Of a DNA stretch of 12,449 nt, positions 1-8,417 are shown piece by piece (positions within the stretch are counted from its first letter, which is position 1; each line of letters opens with the position of its first letter). The position numbers were made by a program, and so were the translations under genes. Under the pieces are notes generated by a model. The model was not told where the DNA came from and did not search any database. It worked only from the letters and a program-made list of their open reading frames with translations. This stretch comes from an uncultured Lachnospiraceae bacterium (GTDB lineage: Bacteria; Bacillota; Clostridia; Lachnospirales; Lachnospiraceae), in the NCBI GenBank assembly GCA_910585995.1, contig CAJUGG010000072.1, positions 1 to 12,449 on the forward strand. Reading direction: 5' to 3'.

Positions 1-6
1 ATAGGT

Positions 7-25
7 TTGCTGGCGAAGCCTGCAA
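7..25. other. Short hairpin after the serine operon
   Basis: A small inverted repeat (TTGC, T, GGC, loop GAA, GCC, T, GCAA) lies just beyond the stop of the DUF1015 gene. It could be part of the 3' end of the serine operon transcript. The six bases left in the window on the minus-strand side (ACCTAT) show no T-run, so it cannot be called an intrinsic terminator. The rest of the context lies outside the window. Confidence 0.25.
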
Positions 26-32
26 TCTGTTG

Positions 33-1268
33 TTAGGTAAGTTCATGGATAAAGAGGCCGCTTCGCAGTTTGGGTTCAAACCAAGTGGACTTGGGGGGCA
101 TCAAACGGCCTGCATCGGATACGGCAAACAATTCCTGGATGGAAGTAGGATACATGGCAAAAGCCACTTCCATATCACTGTCTGCCCGTCTTTTTAATTC
201 TTCGAGTCCTCGGATTCCTCCAACAAAATCAATCCTTTCATCCGTTCTTGGGTCCTGTATTCCCAATACTGGCTCTAAGAGTTCCCGCTGAAGATATGCC
301 ACATCCAACCCTTCTACCGGGTCATCCTGTATGTATTCTTTTTTGACTTTCAGCCGAAACCAGTACCCATGCAGGTACATGATGATCTGGCCTTTTTGCT
401 TTGGTTTCCTTGCACTTTTCAACATGCAGATCTCAAATTTTTCAGAGACTGCTTCCAAAAACGCTTCAAATGTCAGACCGTTGAGATCTTTGACGACCCG
501 GTTATAGTCCATAATCATCAGCTCTTCATCCGGGAATAATACCGACAGAAAATAATTAAATTCCTCTGTCCCATCATACTCTGGATGAGTTTCTCTTCGC
601 ATCTGACCGACCCGGACAGCAGAAGCCGCTCTGTGGTGTCCATCCGCGATATAGACACATCCAACTTCCTCAAAGGCTTTCTGAAGCGCCAAAAGCTGTT
701 CCTCTTTGGTCACTCTCCATCCGGCATGGCAGATTCCATCTTCTGCTGTAAAGCGAAATTCTGCCTTTTCTTTTTTGGTCTCTCTTACAATCTCCCGAAT
801 CTTATCATGAGAACGATACGCAAGAAAGATCGGTCCCGTCTGCGCATTACAGGTATCCACATGTCGGATCCGGTCCGCTTCTTTCTCCGCCCGTGTATCC
901 TCATGTCTTCGAATGACCTGATTTTCATAGTCGTCGATGGATGCGCAGCCAACAATCCCCGTCTGTGAGCGCTCATCCATGGTCAGTTCATAAATATAAT
1001 AGACTGGGGAAGCTTCTTTTACCAAAGAACCCTCCTCTTGCATCTTCCATAAGCGGTTTTTGGCCGCCTCATAGACCTCCTGCGCATACATATCCTGATC
1101 TGGTTCAAACAAAGTCTCTGGACGATCCACATGTAAAAAAGAAAGCGGCCGTCCTTTCACTGCATTTCTAGCCTCTTCTCTGCTGTAAACATCATAAGGT
1201 AATGCTGCGATCTGACATTCCAGCCCCCTTGCAGGATGAACACAGCAGAATGGTCTTACAATTGCCAT
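33..1268 (-). CDS. DUF1015 family protein (COG4198), last gene of the serine operon
   Basis: This 411-residue protein belongs to the DUF1015 family, seen widely in Clostridia, often beside serA and serC. Visible marks are an R-R-H-E-D-T-R stretch near residues 120-126 and an A-D-G-H-H-R motif at about 208-213, similar to the D-G-H-H-R motif of ParB/Srx-fold proteins, including the free serine kinases SerK and SbnI. The start ATG overlaps the serA stop by one base (TAATG), which implies translational coupling and fixes the start. The biochemical role is not established. Because the operon has serC and serA but no serB, a role in phosphoserine or serine metabolism is a reasonable inference, not a demonstrated one. 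There is no signal peptide or membrane segment, so it is probably cytosolic. The gene looks complete. Confidence 0.85.
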   Translation of the reverse strand: MAIVRPFCCVHPARGLECQIAALPYDVYSREEARNAVKGRPLSFLHVDRPETLFEPDQDMYAQEVYEAAKNRLWKMQEEGSLVKEASPVYYIYELTMDERSQTGIVGCASIDDYENQVIRRHEDTRAEKEADRIRHVDTCNAQTGPIFLAYRSHDKIREIVRETKKEKAEFRFTAEDGICHAGWRVTKEEQLLALQKAFEEVGCVYIADGHHRAASAVRVGQMRRETHPEYDGTEEFNYFLSVLFPDEELMIMDYNRVVKDLNGLTFEAFLEAVSEKFEICMLKSARKPKQKGQIIMYLHGYWFRLKVKKEYIQDDPVEGLDVAYLQRELLEPVLGIQDPRTDERIDFVGGIRGLEELKRRADSDMEVAFAMYPTSIQELFAVSDAGRLMPPKSTWFEPKLRSGLFIHELT

Positions 1269-2431
1269 TATTTCATCACCCTGACTTTCAATACTCCTTT
1301 AATCGTTCGTATGGTCTGGATGGATTGTTCATCTGCGGTATTGCTCAAGTCCATGATCACATAACCATACTCCCCTTTGGTCACGTTGCTCATCCGTTCA
1401 ATATTAATTCCCAGGTCGCCGAACGTCGCGGTAAATTTTGTCAGCATATTGGGAATATTTCGATGAATAATCGTCACACGCATGGCATCCTTGCACACGC
1501 CCATATCACAATTGGGATAATTCACCGAATTATGAATATTTCCATTTTCCAGATAATCCCGGACTTCCTCCACTGCCATAATCGCACAGTTGTCTTCGGA
1601 TTCCTCGGTAGATGCCCCCAGGTGAGGAATCACAATCGCATTTTTTAAAGAGGCAATATCCGGTGTTGGAAAATCGGTAACATATTTATAGATCCGATTG
1701 GTCCTGAGCGCTTCCACGATAGCTTTCATATCCACCAGCGGTCCTCTTGCAAAATTCATAACCACCACGCTCTGTTTCATCTGCGCAATCGCCGAAGATC
1801 CAATCATCCCTTTGGTACTCTCTAAAAGCGGAACATGAATCGTAATATAGTCACATTCTCTGTAAATATCATTGACATCTGTAATATGTCTAACATCTCT
1901 CGAAAGCTTCCACGCAGCATTGACGGAGATATAGGGATCATATCCATAGACTTCCATCCCAAGTGCCGCTGCTGCATTGGCCACCAAGATACCGATAGCA
2001 CCCAGTCCGATCACACCTAATTTCTTTCCCGTGATCTCGTGACCGGCAAATGCTTTTTTTTGCTTCTCTGCCAGTTGCTCCAGCTCTTCGTTCTGCCGTT
2101 CCGAGCGCACCCAGTGAAGTCCTCCGATAATATCTCTGGATGCCAGCAGCATCCCTGCCAGCACCAGTTCCTTTACCCCATTGGCATTGGCTCCCGGCGT
2201 ATTAAAGACTGCAATCCCCTGTTCGGAACATTTTCCCAGTGGTATATTATTCACTCCGGCTCCCGCTCTTCCGATCACACAGATCTTGTTCGGAATCTCC
2301 ATATCATGCATCGCGGCGCTTCTTACCAGAACCGCATCTGCGTCTTCTATGTTGTCTGTCTTGGCATAATTACCATCAAATTTTTTCAGTCCGACTTCTG
2401 CAATAGGATTCAGGCAATGATATTGGTACAT
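1268..2431 (-). CDS. serA: D-3-phosphoglycerate dehydrogenase
   Basis: It oxidises 3-phosphoglycerate to 3-phosphohydroxypyruvate with NAD, the first step of the phosphorylated serine pathway. With the start chosen it has 387 residues: a substrate-binding part, a Rossmann fold with G-V-I-G-L-G-A-I-G at 139-147, an N-F-A-R-G motif at 226-230 carrying the substrate-binding Arg, the I-P-H-L-G-A-S-T motif with catalytic His270, and a C-terminal ACT domain from about 317. ACT domains in this family commonly bind serine for feedback control. The start at 2431 gives the usual N-terminus (M-Y-Q-Y-H-C-L-N-P) and lies 4 nt after the serC stop with GAGGAG upstream. An upstream in-frame ATG at 2455 would overlap serC by 20 nt and is less likely. 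Confidence 0.95.
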   Translation of the reverse strand: MYQYHCLNPIAEVGLKKFDGNYAKTDNIEDADAVLVRSAAMHDMEIPNKICVIGRAGAGVNNIPLGKCSEQGIAVFNTPGANANGVKELVLAGMLLASRDIIGGLHWVRSERQNEELEQLAEKQKKAFAGHEITGKKLGVIGLGAIGILVANAAAALGMEVYGYDPYISVNAAWKLSRDVRHITDVNDIYRECDYITIHVPLLESTKGMIGSSAIAQMKQSVVVMNFARGPLVDMKAIVEALRTNRIYKYVTDFPTPDIASLKNAIVIPHLGASTEESEDNCAIMAVEEVRDYLENGNIHNSVNYPNCDMGVCKDAMRVTIIHRNIPNMLTKFTATFGDLGINIERMSNVTKGEYGYVIMDLSNTADEQSIQTIRTIKGVLKVRVMK

Positions 2432-2435
2432 AGTC

Positions 2436-3518
2436 TTACATGTTCTCCTCTTCAAATTTCTTCATAAATGTAACAAGCGCTTCCACGCCCTCTTTTGGCA
2501 TCGCATTATAGATGCTGGCACGCATACCTCCCACACTTCTGTGCCCTTTCAGACTTACAAATCCTGCTGCCTCTGCTTCTTTGATAAATTTCGCGTCCAT
2601 CTCTTTGTTTCCGGTCACAAAAGGAACATTCATCAGAGAACGGTCCTCTTTTCGGACTGTACCTTGAAACAGACGGCTTTGATCCAGGAAGTCATAAAAA
2701 ATCGCAGCTTTTTCTTCGTTTTTTTGTTTCATCACAGAAAGGCCGCCCATCTTTTTCAGCCACTGAAAGACCTTGCCGCAAGTATAGATACAAAAGCAGT
2801 TTGGCGTATTGTACAAAGATCCTGCATCTGCCTGCGTCTTATATTTCATAATATTGGGAGTTCCGGGAAGTACCTCTTCTGTGATCAGATCCTCTCTGAC
2901 CACCGCGATCACCATACCGGCCGGGCCGATATTTTTCTGTACGCCGCCATACATCAGGGCATACTTGGATACATCCACAGGTTCAGACAAAAAGCAAGAA
3001 GACACATCCGCTACCAGATCTTTTCCCTTGGTGTTGGGAAGCGTCCAGAATTTTGTACCATAGATGGTATTATTTTCACAAATATAGACATAATCTGCAT
3101 CTGCACTGACAGGCAGATCCGAACAGTCCGGGATATAAGAATAGGTCTGGTCTTCACTAGAAGCAATCTTATTTGCTTTTCCGTATTGCTTTGCCTCTTC
3201 ATAGGCCCTTTTTGCCCACTGCCCGGTCACGATATAATCTGCTACCCGATGCTTCATCAGATTCATCGGAATCGCCGCAAACTGCAGATGCGCGCCGCCC
3301 TGTAAAAACAGCACTTTATAATTGTTTGGAACCTGCAAAAGTTCCCGAAAATCCTGTTCTGCGGTCTGGATAATCTCATCAAATGCCTTGGAACGATGGC
3401 TCATCTCCATCACGGACATCCCCGTACCGTGATAGTCCATCATCTCTGCCGCGATCTCTTTTAATACCTCTTCTGGCAGTACGGCCGGGCCTGCCGAAAA
3501 ATTGTACACTCTTTTCAT
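2436..3518 (-). CDS. serC: Phosphoserine aminotransferase
   Basis: This PLP enzyme converts 3-phosphohydroxypyruvate plus glutamate to 3-phosphoserine. With the start at 3518 it has 360 residues, the usual family length, beginning M-K-R-V-Y-N-F-S-A-G-P-A, the classic SerC N-terminus. The M-Y-G-G-V-Q-K-N-I-G-P-A-G motif places the PLP lysine at about residue 195; H-R-S (41-43) is also typical. The frame stays open upstream to 3728, but that stretch is leader and repeat sequence, not SerC. The real start has GAGAGGA 7-8 nt upstream. serA follows 4 nt after the stop. It is the first gene of the serC-serA-DUF1015 operon, with a strong promoter about 270 nt upstream and a shortened hairpin repeat in the leader. 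Confidence 0.96.
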   Translation of the reverse strand: MKRVYNFSAGPAVLPEEVLKEIAAEMMDYHGTGMSVMEMSHRSKAFDEIIQTAEQDFRELLQVPNNYKVLFLQGGAHLQFAAIPMNLMKHRVADYIVTGQWAKRAYEEAKQYGKANKIASSEDQTYSYIPDCSDLPVSADADYVYICENNTIYGTKFWTLPNTKGKDLVADVSSCFLSEPVDVSKYALMYGGVQKNIGPAGMVIAVVREDLITEEVLPGTPNIMKYKTQADAGSLYNTPNCFCIYTCGKVFQWLKKMGGLSVMKQKNEEKAAIFYDFLDQSRLFQGTVRKEDRSLMNVPFVTGNKEMDAKFIKEAEAAGFVSLKGHRSVGGMRASIYNAMPKEGVEALVTFMKKFEEENM

Positions 3519-3540
3519 AATTTCATCCTCTCTGATTCTG

Positions 3541-3614
3541 AGTTCCACAATTTCCCCTCCAAGCTCCTGGATCCGAAAGGATTTCCTGGGCTTGTACGGT
3601 CCATTGCTGTTTTT
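3541..3614 (-). repeat. Shortened copy of the leader hairpin repeat, before serC
   Basis: This 74-nt stretch begins AGTTCCAC on the plus strand and ends GCTGTTTTT, matching both ends of the roughly 102-nt repeats upstream of leuB and tgt; the GGCTTGTACGGTCCATTGCTG part is nearly identical to the tgt copies. The central long stem seen in the others is missing and replaced by a short stem GGATCC-GAAA-GGATTT capped by GAAA. In minus-strand sense it ends in GGAACT 22 nt before the serC ATG, directly upstream of the Shine-Dalgarno. The outer stem keeps pairing as GCAAT/ATTGT with a G-U pair in the minus-strand sense. Confidence 0.8.
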
Positions 3615-3778
3615 CATAGATTGCTTGACACTATCAATATAGGGATGCTGCAAAACGCAGCTCCGAATCCCTTCATCTGTATAAATATACAAAAATATTA
3701 ATACAAATATACTGGATATCAGAAACAACCTCCTGTAACATCCCCATCATATACCTATTTAAACGATCTGAAACTCCT
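3615..3778 (-). other. Remaining serC 5' leader
   Basis: This is transcribed leader between the predicted serC start site and the repeat. It is AT-rich and does not resemble a known riboswitch or T-box that I can recognise. It holds a possible 25-codon ORF at 3673-3750 (two ATGs in a row, weak TAGG Shine-Dalgarno) rich in I, V and Y. It also holds an AGGAGG directly against a TTG at 3728 that opens the frame running into serC. Neither is convincing as a gene. Confidence 0.3.
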
Positions 3779-3784
3779 TTTTTA

Positions 3785-3813
3785 ATTATAATACATTGTT
3801 ATTTAAAAATCAA
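3785..3813 (-). promoter_or_regulatory. Sigma-A promoter of the serC operon
   Basis: In minus-strand sense the -35 is TTGATT (3808-3813), the spacer is 17 bp, and the -10 is a perfect TATAAT (3785-3790), in an AT-rich setting. Transcription should start near 3778, giving a leader of about 260 nt before serC. It also marks the ilvB-serC gap (3519-3873) as a boundary between operons. No convincing intrinsic terminator for ilvB is visible upstream of it. Confidence 0.75.
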
Positions 3814-3873
3814 TGTTCAGACTGACCATTTTTCTCTGTCATTTTCGCCAGAATTTTGTACATAGAGTTCCTT

Positions 3874-5541
3874 TTACAGATCATCCTGATCAAATGCATT
3901 CTCTATAGGCGCACCCGCAGGAACCATCGGAAATACTTTGTCCTCGCAGTCAATCTGGCAGTCTAAGACCACCGGTCCGTCACTTGCAAAAGCCTCTGAA
4001 AGAGCTGTCTGAAATTCTTCTTTTGTAGTGACACGGATGCCCTTGCACCCAAGCGCCTCTGCTACTTTGGCAAAATCTGCCTTGTCCTGGAACACGGTAG
4101 CTGAATACCGCTTTTCATAGAATAACTCCTGCCACTGATGCACCATGCCCAGCACATGATTGTTGATCACGATCTCGATAATCGGGATCTGATAACGGGA
4201 CGCAGTGGCAAGCTCATTCATATTCATACGGAAACATCCGTCTCCGGCGATATTGATGACTCGTTTCTCTGGCATCGCCACTTTCGCTCCCATGGAAGCT
4301 CCCAAGCCATAACCCATGGTGCCCAGCCCACCGGAAGTCAAGAGTGTACGGGGCTTGCTGTATTTATAATACTGAGCCGCCCACATCTGATGCTGTCCTA
4401 CCTCGGTACAGATAATCGCATCTCCTTTGGTGGCTTTGTAGATCTCTTCTATAATATAAGGTCCTGAAAGCCCTTCCTCTTTGTATTTTAATGGGAAACG
4501 CGTCTTAAGATCCTCAATATAGGCAATCCACTCTTTATGCTCCTGCTGTTCAAAGCAAGGAGTCAACCTCTTTAATACTTCTTTTACATCACCGATCACA
4601 CTGGCAGAAGTCATGATATTTTTATTGATCTCTGCCGGGTCCACATCGATCTGCAAGATCTTGGCATGTGTTGCAAAACGGGAAGCATCTCCAAATACCC
4701 GGTCGCTGAAACGCGCCCCAACAGTGATCAGCAAGTCACATTTCGCCACTCCAAAGTTCGCATATTTTGTCCCATGCATCCCAAGCATCCCCGCATACAG
4801 AGGATGTTCACCGCTAAATGCGCCTTTTCCCATCAGAGTATCGCACACCGGAGCGTCTACCTTCTCCACAAATGTTCTAAGCTCTTCAAAGGCATTGGAA
4901 GCGATTGCACCGCCTCCCACAAAGATCATCGGCTTTTTCGCAGCCTGAATCATCTTCACTGCCTGTGCAAGATCTGATTCTTTAATCGTAGAAAGATTGG
5001 GTTTCACCTCTTCTGGAACCTGTTCGGTATATTCTGTCTCGTTGGCTGTGGCGTCTTTGGTGATATCTACCAGAACCGGGCCTGGACGTCCGGTCTTTGC
5101 GATCTTAAACGCGCGGCGAATAGCTCCTGCCAAGTCTTTGACATCCTTTACAATAAAACTGTATTTGGTCACCGGCATCGTGATGCCTGTGATATCAATT
5201 TCCTGGAAACTGTCCTTTCCAAGAAGCGATGTGCCCACATTACAAGTAATCGCCACCACCGGAATGGAATCCATATAGGCAGTTGCAATCCCAGTCACCA
5301 GATTGGTAGCGCCAGGCCCTGACGTGGCAAAGCAGACCCCCACTTTGCCCGTCGCCCTTGCATAACCATCCGCCGCATGAGAAGCCCCCTGTTCATGAGA
5401 AGTCAGGATATGGCGGATCTCCGGGTGTTTGTATAATGCATCATAAATATTCAGGATTGCTCCTCCCGGATAACCAAATACGGTATCCACGCCCTGCTCT
5501 TTCAGGCAGGCGATCACGATCTCTGCTCCCGTTAAAACCAT
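3874..5541 (-). CDS. ilvB: Acetolactate synthase large (catalytic) subunit
   Basis: It condenses two pyruvates, or pyruvate and 2-oxobutyrate, to acetolactate or acetohydroxybutyrate, the first common step of valine, leucine and isoleucine synthesis. The 555-residue protein has the three thiamine-enzyme domains: a PYR domain with F-G-Y-P-G-G-A and catalytic Glu50 in H-E-Q-G-A, a central domain, and a C-terminal ThDP-binding domain with G-D-G at 433-435 and N-N at 460-461. The start at 5541 (M-V-L-T-G-A-E) has GAGGGGAG about 10 nt upstream; the longer frame reaching 5595 overlaps ilvD and is not needed. The gap to ilvD is 28 nt. A separate regulatory subunit gene (ilvN) does not follow; the next gene is serC with its own promoter. 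Confidence 0.95.
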   Translation of the reverse strand: MVLTGAEIVIACLKEQGVDTVFGYPGGAILNIYDALYKHPEIRHILTSHEQGASHAADGYARATGKVGVCFATSGPGATNLVTGIATAYMDSIPVVAITCNVGTSLLGKDSFQEIDITGITMPVTKYSFIVKDVKDLAGAIRRAFKIAKTGRPGPVLVDITKDATANETEYTEQVPEEVKPNLSTIKESDLAQAVKMIQAAKKPMIFVGGGAIASNAFEELRTFVEKVDAPVCDTLMGKGAFSGEHPLYAGMLGMHGTKYANFGVAKCDLLITVGARFSDRVFGDASRFATHAKILQIDVDPAEINKNIMTSASVIGDVKEVLKRLTPCFEQQEHKEWIAYIEDLKTRFPLKYKEEGLSGPYIIEEIYKATKGDAIICTEVGQHQMWAAQYYKYSKPRTLLTSGGLGTMGYGLGASMGAKVAMPEKRVINIAGDGCFRMNMNELATASRYQIPIIEIVINNHVLGMVHQWQELFYEKRYSATVFQDKADFAKVAEALGCKGIRVTTKEEFQTALSEAFASDGPVVLDCQIDCEDKVFPMVPAGAPIENAFDQDDL

Positions 5542-5569
5542 AAATTTTTTTCTCCCCTCGTATCTTATC

Positions 5570-7237
5570 TTATTTTTGAATCTCCAATATCGCACCCCGA
5601 TTTCCAGAAGTTACCATGGATGCATAACGTGCCAGATATCCAGTAGTCACTTTTGGTTCTCTTGGCTGCCAGTTTGCCCGTCTTCTTTCCATCTCTTCCT
5701 GGGAGATATCTACATCCAGCCGGTTCTCTGGGATATTGATCTTGATCAGATCTCCTTCCTCAATCAAAGCAATTGGCCCGCCCACGGCCGCCTCCGGAGA
5801 GACATGACCAATCGACGCCCCACGGCTGGCACCGCTGAAGCGGCCATCGGTAATCAGCGCCACCGAAGACCCAAGGCCCATACCGGCAATCGCCGAAGTG
5901 GGATTTAACATCTCCCGCATACCTGGGCCGCCCTTTGGACCCTCATAGCGGATCACCACCACGTCTCCTGCCACAATCTTGCCGCCTTTGATGGCTTCAA
6001 TCGCATCTTCTTCACAGTCAAATACACGGGCTGGACCCTCATGCACCAACATCTCCTCTGCCACCGCTGAACGTTTTACCACTCCGCTGTCCGGAGCCAG
6101 ATTTCCTTTCAGGATCGCAATGCCGCCCGTGGTACTGTACGGATTCTCCACCGGACGAATCACCTCTGGATTCTTATTTTTACATGAAGCAATATTTTCT
6201 CCCACTGTCTTACCAGTCACGGTCATACAGTCCAGATTCAGCAGGTCTTTTTTCGACAGCTCATTCATCACCGCATAGACGCCGCCCGCCTCATTCAGAT
6301 CTTCCATATATGTAGGCCCTGCCGGTGCCAGATGGCACAGGTTCGGCGTCCTTGCACTGACCTCATTGGCGATATCCACATTCAGCTCCACTCCGGCCTC
6401 ATGGGCAATCGCCGGCAGATGCAACATACTGTTGGTCGAGCAGCCAAGCGCCATATCCACAGTCAGCGCATTCATAAAAGCTTTCTCGGTCATAATATCT
6501 CTTGGACAGATATTGGCTCTTAGCATCTCCATCACCTGCATACCCGCCTTCTTCGCAAGCTTAATCCGCTCCGAATAGACCGCCGGTATCGTACCATTGC
6601 CCCCAAGTCCCATCCCCAGCACTTCGGTCAGGCAGTTCATACTGTTCGCCGTATACATCCCCGAACAAGAACCGCAGGTCGGACATACATGATTCTCAAA
6701 TTCTGTCACATCTTCCTCCGTCATCATACCGGCCGCATACGAGCCGACCGCCTCAAACATACTCGAAAGACTTCTCTTCTCCCCCTTTACGCGTCCGGCC
6801 ATCATAGGCCCGCCGCTTATGAACACCGTCGGAATATTCACCCTCGCCGCCGCCATCAAAAGCCCTGGTACATTCTTATCACAGTTCGGCACCATCACAA
6901 GCGCATCAAACTGATGTGCCATTGCCATCGCTTCTGTAGAATCCGCAATCAAATCCCTCGTCACCAGAGAATACTTCATCCCAATATGTCCCATGGCAAT
7001 CCCATCACAGACCGCAATCGCCGGAAATACAATCGGCGTCCCTCCTGCCATAGCGACTCCCATCTTCACCGCTTCCACAATCTTATCCAGATTCCTGTGT
7101 CCCGGCACAATCTCATTAAAAGAACTCACAATCCCCACCAACGGACGATTCAGCTCCTCCTCTGTCAGTCCCAACGCATGAAATAAAGACCTGTGGGGTG
7201 CCTGCTGCATCCCCTTCGTCACCGCATCACTTCTCAT
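5570..7237 (-). CDS. ilvD: Dihydroxy-acid dehydratase
   Basis: It dehydrates 2,3-dihydroxy-3-methylbutanoate (or -pentanoate) to the 2-oxo acid precursors of valine/leucine and isoleucine. The protein has 555 residues, full length for the family. Cluster and metal motifs are clear: P-N-C-D-K-N-V-P-G around Cys119 and C-P-T-C-G-S-C-S-G-M with Cys185, 188 and 191. The N-terminal motif reads V-P-G-H (44-47), as in the E. coli enzyme, where [2Fe-2S] enzymes usually have a Cys; a [4Fe-4S], oxygen-sensitive enzyme is the likely inference. The start is preceded by AAGGAG. It lies 77 nt after leuB and 28 nt before ilvB, the middle of the branched-chain cluster. Confidence 0.96.
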   Translation of the reverse strand: MRSDAVTKGMQQAPHRSLFHALGLTEEELNRPLVGIVSSFNEIVPGHRNLDKIVEAVKMGVAMAGGTPIVFPAIAVCDGIAMGHIGMKYSLVTRDLIADSTEAMAMAHQFDALVMVPNCDKNVPGLLMAAARVNIPTVFISGGPMMAGRVKGEKRSLSSMFEAVGSYAAGMMTEEDVTEFENHVCPTCGSCSGMYTANSMNCLTEVLGMGLGGNGTIPAVYSERIKLAKKAGMQVMEMLRANICPRDIMTEKAFMNALTVDMALGCSTNSMLHLPAIAHEAGVELNVDIANEVSARTPNLCHLAPAGPTYMEDLNEAGGVYAVMNELSKKDLLNLDCMTVTGKTVGENIASCKNKNPEVIRPVENPYSTTGGIAILKGNLAPDSGVVKRSAVAEEMLVHEGPARVFDCEEDAIEAIKGGKIVAGDVVVIRYEGPKGGPGMREMLNPTSAIAGMGLGSSVALITDGRFSGASRGASIGHVSPEAAVGGPIALIEEGDLIKINIPENRLDVDISQEEMERRRANWQPREPKVTTGYLARYASMVTSGNRGAILEIQK

Positions 7238-7314
7238 CTCTTACAACTCCTTATCCTAATTATTTATTTTATAGCCCATGGCGGGCGTCGCTTTAACGAG
7301 TCACAATCTTTCAC

Positions 7315-8400
7315 TTACAAAATTCTCTCCACAATCAGATCTCCCATCTGCGCCGTTCCTACAAGCCTACACCCTTCTGACAGAATATCCCCTGTCCGAT
7401 ACCCATCTCTTAGAACCTGCCGAACCGCCTCTTCTATCGCATCCGCCTCCTGATCCAGATCAAACGAATACCGAAGCATCATCGCCGCCGACAAAATCGT
7501 CGCAATCGGATTCGCTTTATCCTGTCCTGCAAGATCTGGTGCCGACCCATGACTCGGTTCATACAGCCCAAACTTCGTATCATTTAAGCTGGCACTCGAA
7601 AGCATCCCGATAGACCCTGTCACCATAGATGCCTCATCCGACAAGATATCACCGAACATATTTTCGGTCAGGATCACATCGAACTGTGCCGGATTCATCA
7701 CAAGTTGCATCGCACAGTTATCCACGTACATATGGGACAATTCCACATCTGGATAATCCTTTGCAACTTCCTCCACAACCTTTCTCCAAAGCCTCGAAGA
7801 ATCCAGCACATTGGCCTTGTCCACACTGCATACCTTTTTCCGTCTCTTCTGTGCAATCTCAAACGCGCGCTTTGCAATCCTACGAATCTCCTGCTCATTA
7901 TAAGAAAGCGTATCCACCGCTGTCAGCACACCATCCACCTCTTCGGTCTTGCGCGCCCCAAAATACAGTCCTCCCGTCAATTCCCTCATAATCAGCATAT
8001 CAAATCCCGCTGCGCTGATATCCTCCCGAAGCGGGCACGCCGCCCGAAGCTCCTCATACAGATACGCCGGCCTTAAATTCGCAAACAAGTTCAAAGCCTT
8101 TCTGATCCCAAGAAGCCCTGCCTCCGGTCTCTTAGACGGCTCTAACTGATACCAAGGCGATGTCTTCGCATCCCCTCCAATCGAACCCATCAGCACCGCA
8201 TCACAAGCCTTTGCCTGCGCAATCGTCTCCTCTGTTAAGGGCACCCCATGCACATCAATGGATGCGCCCCCCAGTAAAAGTTCCATGTAATCAAACGTAT
8301 GTTTGTATACCTTTGTCACCTGCTCCAGTACCTTTTTTGCCTCTCTTACAATCTCTGGCCCGATCCCGTCACCAAAGATCAATCCAATCCTGCATGTCAT
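7315..8400 (-). CDS. leuB: 3-isopropylmalate dehydrogenase
   Basis: It performs NAD-dependent oxidation and decarboxylation of 3-isopropylmalate in leucine synthesis. The 361 residues start with the nucleotide/substrate motif G-D-G-I-G-P-E-I-V (10-18), followed by the family signature R-E-L-T-G-G-L-Y-F-G and the metal/NAD region N-M-F-G-D-I-L-S-D-E-A-S. These patterns separate it from isocitrate dehydrogenase. The start ATG has GTGGAGG 8 nt upstream. It heads a probable leuB-ilvD-ilvB transcript; leuA, leuC and leuD are not in the window. The leader directly upstream is almost wholly one copy of the hairpin repeat. No T-box (the usual leucine control in Firmicutes) is visible. Confidence 0.95.
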   Translation of the reverse strand: MTCRIGLIFGDGIGPEIVREAKKVLEQVTKVYKHTFDYMELLLGGASIDVHGVPLTEETIAQAKACDAVLMGSIGGDAKTSPWYQLEPSKRPEAGLLGIRKALNLFANLRPAYLYEELRAACPLREDISAAGFDMLIMRELTGGLYFGARKTEEVDGVLTAVDTLSYNEQEIRRIAKRAFEIAQKRRKKVCSVDKANVLDSSRLWRKVVEEVAKDYPDVELSHMYVDNCAMQLVMNPAQFDVILTENMFGDILSDEASMVTGSIGMLSSASLNDTKFGLYEPSHGSAPDLAGQDKANPIATILSAAMMLRYSFDLDQEADAIEEAVRQVLRDGYRTGDILSEGCRLVGTAQMGDLIVERIL

Positions 8401-8417
8401 CGCTTATCCTCCACTGA

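Noticed and set aside
2541..3305. 254-codon plus-strand frame opposite serC
   Set aside because: It is antisense to a clear SerC, has unusual composition (rich in Cys, His, Arg) and no ribosome binding site.
2436..3728. Longer SerC starting near 3728 with a hydrophobic N-terminus
   Set aside because: It reads leader and repeat sequence; the TTG start abuts AGGAGG without spacing, while M-K-R-V-Y-N-F-S-A-G-P at 3518 is the standard start.
3820..3873. Intrinsic terminator after ilvB
   Set aside because: Only 4-bp stems are found and no T-run follows in the minus-strand sense.
7238..7314. Terminator or internal promoter between leuB and ilvD
   Set aside because: A 4-bp GCCC/GGGC stem followed by TATAAAATAAAT is too weak to be either; cotranscription is more likely.
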